The translations under genes and the position numbers were made by a program. Below are positions 1 to 5,176 of a stretch of DNA of 5,176 nucleotides, one piece after another. The notes beneath the pieces were generated by a model. The model saw only the letters and a list, made by a program, of their open reading frames with translations. It made no database searches and was not told where the DNA came from. The DNA is from an uncultured Clostridia bacterium (lineage in GTDB: Bacteria; Bacillota; Clostridia; Christensenellales; Borkfalkiaceae), in NCBI GenBank assembly GCA_934271725.1, contig CAKQSC010000078.1, positions 1 through 5,176 on the forward strand. The letters are read 5' to 3'. Within the stretch, counting starts at the first letter, position 1. Every line of letters begins with the position of its first letter.

Positions 1-106
1 AGGCGGTTCTACCGCTAAAAAAGGTTGCGGTTCGGTTGCCGTTTCGTCTTTGCTTGCAATAATACCCGCGCTTGCGGTAGTTGCGTTTGTAAAAAAGAGA
101 AAATAA
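1..106 (+). CDS. C-terminal end of an exported protein with Gly-Cys-Gly/TM/basic tail (5' truncated)
   Basis: The frame beginning at base 2 is open to a TAA at 104-106 and gives the last 34 residues of a protein whose start is outside the window. Seen directly: a small-residue stretch (GGSTAKK), a Gly-Cys-Gly motif, about 20 hydrophobic residues (SVAVSSLLAIIPALAVVAFV) and a terminal KKRK. This three-part tail has the layout of a C-terminal membrane anchor or sorting signal, as in LPXTG proteins, but Gly-Cys-Gly replaces LPXTG. I infer that the body of the protein is outside the cell and held, or processed, at the membrane by this tail. The catalytic or binding part is not visible, so no function is offered. 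The next gene starts 9 nt after the stop, which suggests co-transcription. Confidence 0.8.
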   Translation, partial: GGSTAKKGCGSVAVSSLLAIIPALAVVAFVKKRK

Positions 107-115
107 ACCGTTAAA

Positions 116-1210
116 ATGAAAAAAGTTATAAGTCTTATAATTATAATGTTCACTATGTTTGCCTTCGTCGCGTGCGGAGGCAAACGAGATATTGACGACA
201 TGCCCGATGAGCCTGTTTACGAATACGTTTCTCTCTTGAACGACAAGAAGTTTAAAAAAGGGTTTACGTTAAAAGGTACGGGCAATCCCATATACGGCGA
301 CGAAATAGAAAAGTTTCAACCGCAGTTCGATACGCAAACTACTTTTACTTACGGAAAAGACAATAAACCCGTCTGGTTTTTGCAGCAATGGGCTACGAGA
401 TATCCTTTCCACGACGTCGAAAATACTTTGACGGAATTTAAAGAGGGAAAACAGACTTTTAATTATAAGTTTACCGATTCGGGAAACGGAAAATACGTGT
501 ACGACAATCAATCCAAAACCGTAACGGTAGACACTGAAAGCGGTGAAATAGGTTTGTCGTTAAGAGCGTCGGAGTGTTATAAGTACGACAGAACGGCGGG
601 ACAGGAATGGCCACATCTTTTGATTTCTCAAAACTTCGGAACGGCGTCTTCTCACAACAAACAAATAGAAGTCGGGAATACCGAAAGCATAGTCGTTTCG
701 GTCGACATGAAATTAAACTCGTTTGAAAACCGTATGCTCGGTAAACCGAATACCGATTTACATTCCGCAGTATGTATGTTATATCTGTTCGTTTCGTATA
801 AACCGGCTAACGGTACGGGGTACACGGATATGATGTGGCTCGGGCTTACTCTTTTCGATAACAGGACGCCTTTTGCAACCGGAATGAGCGGTGCGGACAG
901 CGGTACGAAAGTTTCCGAAACGAATAAGTGGATTTATAATATCCCCGCAACCGATTATCTTTCGCTCGATAACAATCTTTACGACATTGACGGTAATTTA
1001 AAGTTCGATAGTTGGGTAAACGTTGAAACGGACGTTTATTCGTATATAAAGTCCGCTCTTAAAGACGCTCAAAGAAGCGGTTATATGAAAGGTGCGACTA
1101 TGGACAAATTGTATATCAGCGGAACGTATCTCGGTTTTGAATTGCCGGGTACCTACGATATCGATATGACCTTTAAAAATTACGATATAAAATCTTATAT
1201 AGGGAAATAA
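116..1210 (+). CDS. Putative lipoprotein of unknown family, paralog 1 of a tandem pair
   Basis: A 364-residue protein I do not recognise by name. The N-terminus is a lipoprotein signal peptide: MKK, a hydrophobic run to residue 19, then a VAC lipobox with Cys20 as the probable lipidated residue, followed by a charged linker to about residue 35. The mature part is rich in alternating polar/aromatic segments and looks like a mostly beta, possibly carbohydrate-binding sandwich; that is inference. Conserved with the next gene are QWATRYPFHD (91-100), FNYKFTD (115-121), NQSKTV (131-136), SECYKYDRTAGQEWPHLL (152-169), LFDNR (246-250) and NLYDIDGN (287-294). By hand alignment about 60% of positions match over residues 39-172, and fewer after that. 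No catalytic signature is evident. The start at 116 is chosen because it supplies the basic N-region of the signal peptide; the SD is weak (AAGAG at 95-99, about 16 nt upstream), so coupling to the upstream gene may help translation. Likely role: extracellular glycan binding or processing next to an alpha-mannosidase. Confidence 0.85.
   Translation: MKKVISLIIIMFTMFAFVACGGKRDIDDMPDEPVYEYVSLLNDKKFKKGFTLKGTGNPIYGDEIEKFQPQFDTQTTFTYGKDNKPVWFLQQWATRYPFHDVENTLTEFKEGKQTFNYKFTDSGNGKYVYDNQSKTVTVDTESGEIGLSLRASECYKYDRTAGQEWPHLLISQNFGTASSHNKQIEVGNTESIVVSVDMKLNSFENRMLGKPNTDLHSAVCMLYLFVSYKPANGTGYTDMMWLGLTLFDNRTPFATGMSGADSGTKVSETNKWIYNIPATDYLSLDNNLYDIDGNLKFDSWVNVETDVYSYIKSALKDAQRSGYMKGATMDKLYISGTYLGFELPGTYDIDMTFKNYDIKSYIGK
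584..616 (+). repeat. 33-nt near-identical block, copy 1 (in paralog 1)
   Basis: These 33 bases encode YDRTAGQEWPH and match 1705-1737 in the second paralog at 32 of 33 positions; the only difference is A601 versus G1722. The match includes third codon positions, unlike most of the two genes. It is the strongest nucleotide trace of the tandem duplication and lies in the best-conserved protein motif. Confidence 0.85.
1201..1206 (+). promoter_or_regulatory. Probable ribosome binding site for paralog 2
   Basis: AGGGAA lies in the last codons of paralog 1, 6 nt before the ATG at 1213. It matches the anti-SD only partly. It supports the ATG at 1213, two bases after the upstream TAA, and suggests re-initiation or coupled translation. 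Confidence 0.45.
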
Positions 1211-1212
1211 AT

Positions 1213-2328
1213 ATGAAGAAATACTTGAAAATTATAGCGTTTATACTGTTGCTTGCAATCTGTATTCCGTTTGTTGCATGCGTGTCCGGCAATCCCGATA
1301 TCGGCGGTGGCGACGACGACGGAAAAACGGATAACGAAAAGCAGGTATCCGTTTTGCGCGATAAAAAATTCAGACAAGGTTTTTTAGTGAGAGGGCTCGG
1401 TAAACCCATATACGACGATCCTATCGAAACGTTCGGCGAAGCGTATGATCCCAACGTTTATTTCGATTACGACCAAAAGGGTTTAAAACCGTCTTGGAGA
1501 TTGTGTCAATGGGCTACAAGGTATCCTTTCCACGACAAAAACAACAGTTCGACGGAAATTAAGGACGGTAAGGCAACTTTCAACTATAAGTTTACCGATA
1601 AAGGAAACGGAGAATATTTATACGAAAATCAATCCAAAACGGTAGGCGTAAATACTAAAACGGGTGAGTACAGACTTGCACTTAAATCGTCAGAATGTTA
1701 TAAATACGACAGAACGGCGGGGCAGGAATGGCCACATTTATTGCTTGAACAATATTTATGCACACCGTCGTTGTTCGTACCAGAAACAAAGATTTCCGAT
1801 TCGCAGTCTGTCAGGGTAACGCTCGACTGTAAGATAAACTCGTTTAAAGATAATATGGGCGACAGAGTGGATTACTCTTTACATTCGTGTATGTGTTTGT
1901 TCTACTTGTTCGTCGCGAATTACGACGAAAAAGCAAAAGTGTTCACGGATATGTTATGGTTCGGCATACCTGTATTCGATAACAGATATACCTTTTCGGA
2001 AGAACAAAGTTTCCCCGATACGGGCTCAAAGGAATCGGCAACGGACAAATGGATATTCAACATAGCGTCTTCAAACTTTTTTAATCCCGATTATAACCTT
2101 TACGACGTTGACGGAAATATTCTTTACGACACTTGGAGAACGGTAGACGTTGAACTTATACATTTAATAAGAAAAGCGTTTAACGAAGCGCAGAAACAAG
2201 GATATATGCAGAACTCTTCGTGGGAAAATCTTTACGTAAACGGTATGTATACGGGTTATGAATGTCCGGGTAATTACGATATAGATATGTCATTTAAAAA
2301 CATAGATATAATAATGGAGAAAAAGTGA
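1213..2328 (+). CDS. Putative lipoprotein of unknown family, paralog 2 of a tandem pair
   Basis: A 371-residue paralog of the preceding gene, of the same unnamed family. The signal peptide runs from MKKYLK through a hydrophobic segment to a VAC lipobox with Cys23 as the probable lipidation site. A low-complexity Gly/Asp linker (GGGDDDG, 31-37) then spaces the globular part from the membrane. Shared blocks are QWATRYPFHD (99-108), FNYKFTD (123-129), NQSKTV (139-144), SECYKYDRTAGQEWPHLL (160-177), VFDNR (254-258), DKWIFNI (278-284) and NLYDVDGN (295-302). The stretch after EWPHLL (about 180-200) differs most from paralog 1, as expected for a surface loop. It has seven cysteines besides Cys23 (98, 162, 183, 206, 226, 228, 351), whereas paralog 1 has two (154 and 220, aligning with 162 and 228). 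The gene starts 2 nt after paralog 1 and ends 1 nt before the mannosidase. A binding role for mannose-containing glycans is inferred from context only; an enzyme of unknown class is not excluded. Confidence 0.85.
   Translation: MKKYLKIIAFILLLAICIPFVACVSGNPDIGGGDDDGKTDNEKQVSVLRDKKFRQGFLVRGLGKPIYDDPIETFGEAYDPNVYFDYDQKGLKPSWRLCQWATRYPFHDKNNSSTEIKDGKATFNYKFTDKGNGEYLYENQSKTVGVNTKTGEYRLALKSSECYKYDRTAGQEWPHLLLEQYLCTPSLFVPETKISDSQSVRVTLDCKINSFKDNMGDRVDYSLHSCMCLFYLFVANYDEKAKVFTDMLWFGIPVFDNRYTFSEEQSFPDTGSKESATDKWIFNIASSNFFNPDYNLYDVDGNILYDTWRTVDVELIHLIRKAFNEAQKQGYMQNSSWENLYVNGMYTGYECPGNYDIDMSFKNIDIIMEKK
1705..1737 (+). repeat. 33-nt near-identical block, copy 2 (in paralog 2)
   Basis: Second copy of the block at 584-616, with 32 of 33 bases identical and the same reading frame. 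Shorter exact matches flank it in the two genes, such as the 15-nt TATAAGTTTACCGAT at 464-478 and 1585-1599. Confidence 0.85.
2316..2320 (+). promoter_or_regulatory. Ribosome binding site for the GH38 gene
   Basis: GGAGA lies inside the final codons of paralog 2 (Met-Glu-Lys-Lys) with a 9-nt spacer to the ATG at 2330. It fits a Shine-Dalgarno site and decides the start, which also places the catalytic HID motif at residues 12-14, as is usual for cytoplasmic bacterial GH38 proteins. Confidence 0.7.
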
Positions 2329-2329
2329 T

Positions 2330-4771
2330 ATGGAACGGCAGGTTTTCCTGATATGCAACGCACATATAGACACTATGTGGCTGTGGGAATGGGAAGAGGG
2401 AGTGGCGGAAGCGCTCACGACTTTCCGCACCGCGGTAAGATTAGCGGAAAAATACGACGCATTCGTGTTTAATCATAACGAAGCGTCGCTTTATATGTGG
2501 ATAGAAGAATACGAACCGTCTTTATTTGAAAAAATCAAAAATCTTGTCAAGAAAGGCAAATGGCACGTTATGGGCGGTTGGTATCTTCAACCCGATTGCA
2601 ATATGCCTTCCGGCGAAGGTTTTATAAGACAGATAGAAGTCGGTAACGAGTATTTTAAAGATAAGTTCGGCTTAACCTTTGAAACGGCGGTTAATTTCGA
2701 TTCTTTCGGACATAGCAGGGGACTTGTACAGATACTTGCGAAATACGGTTATAAAAACTATCTTGTATGCAGACCGTCAAGGCAAAATCTTGATATTCCC
2801 GACGAATTCGTCTGGGTTGGCTACGACGGCTCGGAAGTTTACGTAAGAAGACATTTCGAGTTATATAACAGCGCGCTGGGACACGCAAGCGAAAAGATAA
2901 GCAATCTGATAAAAGAACACGCCGACGATCCGTTGTGTATTTTGTGGGGAGTCGGAAATCACGGTGGCGGTCCTTCCGATAAAGACCTTTCGGATATCGA
3001 AGAACTTGCAAACGAGTTGAAAAACAAAGGCGTAAAGATAACTCATTCCACGCCGGACGAATATTTTAAGGCGACAAAAGAAGAAAACAAGCGTAAAGGA
3101 AAAAATGTTTCTCGTATCGATAAATCGCTACGTCCCTGCAATACGGGATGTTATACTTCGATGGTAAGAATAAAGCAAGGATATAAACAACTCGAAGACA
3201 CGCTTTTAACCGTTGAAAAAATGTGTTCGACGGCAAGTCTTAAAGGACTTATGGAATATCCGTACGACTTGCTTAAAGAAGCGGAGACGGATTTACTGTT
3301 CTGTCAGTTTCACGATATACTTCCGGGTACGGTTATTAAAGAAGCGGAACAGACGGGACTTAACGCGATAAGTCACGGCATGCAGATTTTAAACAAATTG
3401 AAATTGAAAGCGTTTTTTGCCTTGTCGACGGAAATAAACTATAAGGCAAACGGCAATTATCCCGTTATAGTTTATAATCCGCACCCGTATAAAGTAAAAC
3501 AAATAATCGATTGCGAGTTTAACCTTGCCGATCAGAACTGGGAAGACAACTTTACTTATATGAAAGTGTTGTGCGACGGCAAAAATCTTCATTGTCAGAT
3601 AGAAAAGGAAAGCAGTAACCTTAATCTTGACTGGCGAAAAAGAGTTGTTTTCGAGGCGGAATTACAACCTATGCAAATCAAGTTGTTCGAGTGCGAGCCG
3701 TATAAGGTTTATACCCGCGAAATAAAATCGCTTTCAAACGACGGATATTCGGTAAACGGAGTTTTATCTTTAAAAATCAATCCCGAAAACGGTAATATCG
3801 AAAACCTTTCGGTCAACGGTAAAAAATATTCGTCGGGCAGTTTCGGTAAACTTGCAGTATATACGGATACGGAAGATCCTTGGGCGATGAGAAGTTTTCA
3901 GGACGAAAAGTTGGGTAACTACGAGGGGTGTTTCGAGAAGTTGAGTGATGAAGAATCACAGGTTTTTTCAGGCGTAAAAAGACCTTTAAAGGCTTTGCGT
4001 ATTATAGAAAGCGGTGAAGTAAGAGACGTTTTGGAGTGCGTTTACGGTTATAATACGTCAAGGGCTGTTATGCGGTATTTCGTTTATAAAAACTTAAAAC
4101 GAATAGACGTAAACGTAAGGGTGTTTTTCAACGAGAAAGACAAGTGCTTAAAGTTGATGCTTCCCACACGTTTAGAGGGTGATTTTGTCGGCAAACAACA
4201 ATTCGGAAGAGAAGTTTTACGTACCGACGGCGGTGAAAGCGTTTTCGGCGACTGGTGCGGTATCGTCGAAAAAGACGGAAAAGGTATGTTTGTCATAAAC
4301 AGAGGTACTTACGGAGCAAGTTACGAAAACGGCGCAATCTGCCTTACTTTATTGAGAACGCCCGCCTATACGGGACACCCCATAAACGACAGAGAGATTT
4401 TGCGTCAGGACAGGTATACCGAAAGAATGGATCAAGGCGAAAGGACTTTCGATTTTTCAATACTTTTCGATACGGATATTAACGAAGTCGATTTATTCGC
4501 GCAAGCGTATAACGAAAAATGTACCGCATTGTCGTTTTTTCCGAACGGAGAGAACGTGAGCGAAAGTTTTATGGCTGTTGACGGCGCGAAATTATCTTCC
4601 TTTTATAAGTCGCGCGACGGGTACGTTTTAAGAATATCTAATCCTACGGACAAGGACGTAACTTGTAAAATTGCGATACCGTCTTTGAAAATCAAGGAAG
4701 AAATCGCCCTAAATAGTTTTGAGTTTAAAACCGTTTTAATTGAAGACGGAAAGGTGGCAAGGGTAAAATGA
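2330..4771 (+). CDS. Glycoside hydrolase family 38 alpha-mannosidase, cytoplasmic
   Basis: An 813-residue retaining, metal-dependent alpha-mannosidase that hydrolyses terminal alpha-linked mannose; linkage preference cannot be read from sequence. There is no signal peptide or membrane segment, so it should act in the cytoplasm on imported manno-oligosaccharides. The N-terminal catalytic domain (about 5-260) holds the metal-site HID motif (His12, Asp14) within CNAHIDTMWLWEWEEG, and NFDSFGHS (122-129), whose Asp124 aligns with the GH38 nucleophile and metal ligand. It also holds GNHGGGP (209-215). The helical middle domain (about 265-350) has GCYTS..R.KQ (273-283) and QFHDILPGT (326-334), with His328 matching the remaining metal ligand. 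The C-terminal beta-sandwich domains (about 376-813) include VYNPHPY (381-387), EDPWAMRSF (515-523), INRGTYG (656-662) and LLRTPAYTGHP (674-684). The length is normal for bacterial GH38 and the gene looks intact. It starts 1 nt after paralog 2 and overlaps the next gene by 4 nt. The acidic residue often found just before the G.YTS motif is not evident here. Confidence 0.95.
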   Translation: MERQVFLICNAHIDTMWLWEWEEGVAEALTTFRTAVRLAEKYDAFVFNHNEASLYMWIEEYEPSLFEKIKNLVKKGKWHVMGGWYLQPDCNMPSGEGFIRQIEVGNEYFKDKFGLTFETAVNFDSFGHSRGLVQILAKYGYKNYLVCRPSRQNLDIPDEFVWVGYDGSEVYVRRHFELYNSALGHASEKISNLIKEHADDPLCILWGVGNHGGGPSDKDLSDIEELANELKNKGVKITHSTPDEYFKATKEENKRKGKNVSRIDKSLRPCNTGCYTSMVRIKQGYKQLEDTLLTVEKMCSTASLKGLMEYPYDLLKEAETDLLFCQFHDILPGTVIKEAEQTGLNAISHGMQILNKLKLKAFFALSTEINYKANGNYPVIVYNPHPYKVKQIIDCEFNLADQNWEDNFTYMKVLCDGKNLHCQIEKESSNLNLDWRKRVVFEAELQPMQIKLFECEPYKVYTREIKSLSNDGYSVNGVLSLKINPENGNIENLSVNGKKYSSGSFGKLAVYTDTEDPWAMRSFQDEKLGNYEGCFEKLSDEESQVFSGVKRPLKALRIIESGEVRDVLECVYGYNTSRAVMRYFVYKNLKRIDVNVRVFFNEKDKCLKLMLPTRLEGDFVGKQQFGREVLRTDGGESVFGDWCGIVEKDGKGMFVINRGTYGASYENGAICLTLLRTPAYTGHPINDREILRQDRYTERMDQGERTFDFSILFDTDINEVDLFAQAYNEKCTALSFFPNGENVSESFMAVDGAKLSSFYKSRDGYVLRISNPTDKDVTCKIAIPSLKIKEEIALNSFEFKTVLIEDGKVARVK
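4751..4757 (+). promoter_or_regulatory. Ribosome binding site for the esterase-like lipoprotein gene
   Basis: AAGGTGG is one base from the consensus AAGGAGG and lies within the last codons of the GH38 gene, 10 nt before the ATG at 4768. With the ATGA stop/start overlap it indicates translational coupling. Confidence 0.65.
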
Positions 4772-5176
4772 TTAAGAGAATTATAAGTATATTCGTTTGT
4801 TTAATTATGTGTACGTGTTTATTTTCTTGCAATTCAAATAAAGATCCCGATGAGGATAAAAAGGAAGAACCTTCTTATACGTTCAAAGAAAGAGAAATCA
4901 AAACGGACGGGCAGACGTATACAGGGGGATTGATAACTTATCCCGCGGAATTATGGCAAACGCCCGAATACGATTACGAACCGTCGCTCGATTTCGGAAC
5001 GGCGGGTGGAACGGACGTATCAAAGGTTAAAGGTTTATTCTATACTTCGCCCGTAAAATATAACGGCAAAAAAACGAGAATCGCGGGATACCTCGGTTTT
5101 CCGGAAAATATTAAAGAGGGTGAAAAAGCACCTGCGATCGTTCTTGTTCACGGCGGTCTGGGAACGGCTATACCCG
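4768..5176 (+). CDS. Lipoprotein with alpha/beta-hydrolase (esterase-like) fold, 3' truncated
   Basis: The frame opens at ATG 4768, overlapping the GH38 stop as ATGA, and stays open for 136 residues to the window edge. The N-terminus is a lipoprotein signal peptide: MIKR, a hydrophobic segment and the lipobox LFSC with Cys21 lipidated. A strongly charged linker (about 22-45, KDPDEDKKEE) follows. Residues 100-132 show the first strands of an alpha/beta hydrolase: GYLGFP, then APAIVLVHGGLGTA. The HGG at 128-130 corresponds to the oxyanion-hole segment of acetyl-xylan-esterase, dienelactone-hydrolase and prolyl-oligopeptidase-like enzymes. The nucleophile elbow (GxSxG) and the Asp/His of the triad would lie beyond the window, so activity cannot be confirmed. 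Inferred role: a membrane-anchored extracellular esterase removing acetyl or other ester groups from the glycan that the locus handles. A peptidase or other hydrolase of the same fold remains possible. Confidence 0.8.
   Translation, partial: MIKRIISIFVCLIMCTCLFSCNSNKDPDEDKKEEPSYTFKEREIKTDGQTYTGGLITYPAELWQTPEYDYEPSLDFGTAGGTDVSKVKGLFYTSPVKYNGKKTRIAGYLGFPENIKEGEKAPAIVLVHGGLGTAIP

Noticed and set aside
60..115. Possible internal promoter before the first lipoprotein gene
   Set aside because: The segment is A/T-rich, but most of it codes for the conserved-looking C-terminal tail of the upstream gene, and I could not find a convincing pair of -35 and -10 boxes.
269..511. Antisense open frame of 80 codons within paralog 1
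   Set aside because: It lies wholly opposite a well-supported gene, has no convincing start signal, and its sequence has no recognisable motif; it is a shadow frame.
1173..1454. Antisense frames (to 1454 and 1195-1377) across the junction of the two paralogs
   Set aside because: They run against the start of paralog 2, whose signal peptide and homology are clear. Their hydrophobic parts are the reverse of its A/T-rich signal region.
116..2328. The two lipoproteins as ABC-transporter sugar-binding proteins
   Set aside because: Both are lipoproteins of plausible size, but they lack the recognisable pattern of extracellular solute-binding proteins, and their conserved motifs do not resemble that family.
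116..2328. A single gene split by a frameshift
   Set aside because: Each half has its own signal peptide and lipobox, and they align to each other along their full length, which shows tandem duplication, not a split gene.
2691..3046. Antisense frames inside the GH38 catalytic domain
   Set aside because: The sense frame carries conserved GH38 motifs throughout; the reverse frames have no motif and no SD.
3389..4296. Further antisense frames at 3389-3592 and 4084-4296
   Set aside because: Both are opposite the GH38 C-terminal domains and have no independent support.
4255..4482. Same-strand 75-codon frame inside the GH38 gene
   Set aside because: It is out of frame within conserved GH38 sequence and is very rich in Arg and Lys, a typical frame-shifted shadow.

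Overview
The window is a dense block of co-directional (+ strand) genes: the last codons of one gene, three complete genes, and the 5' part of a fifth. The junctions are 9 nt, 2 nt, 1 nt and a 4-nt ATGA overlap, so the genes are very probably one transcription unit. Its promoter lies upstream of the window and its terminator downstream. There is no non-coding stretch longer than about 10 bases, and I see no RNA gene, insertion sequence, CRISPR array or terminator.

Layout: (1) 1-106, the C-terminal tail of an exported protein, with a Gly-Cys-Gly motif, a hydrophobic helix and a KKRK end. (2) 116-1210 and 1213-2328, two tandem paralogous lipoproteins of a family I cannot name. (3) 2330-4771, a glycoside hydrolase family 38 (GH38) alpha-mannosidase without a signal peptide. 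(4) 4768-5176, a lipoprotein that enters an alpha/beta-hydrolase (esterase-like) fold and is cut by the window edge.

Organism: lipobox-type signal peptides, Shine-Dalgarno-like sites, moderate-to-low GC and the Gly-Cys-Gly/TM/basic C-terminal tail suggest a Gram-positive Clostridia-type bacterium, possibly an uncultured gut member. This is inference from style; no marker gene is present.

How the genes may work together: the set looks like a small glycan-use locus aimed at alpha-mannosides. The two lipoproteins and the esterase-like lipoprotein would sit on the outer face of the membrane, where they could bind the glycan and remove ester groups. The cytoplasmic GH38 enzyme would hydrolyse imported manno-oligosaccharides. 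No transporter or regulator is visible here. The least explained part is the duplicated lipoprotein family, whose conserved core (QWATRYPFHD ... SECYKYDRTAGQEWPHLL) is much better preserved than the rest of the protein.
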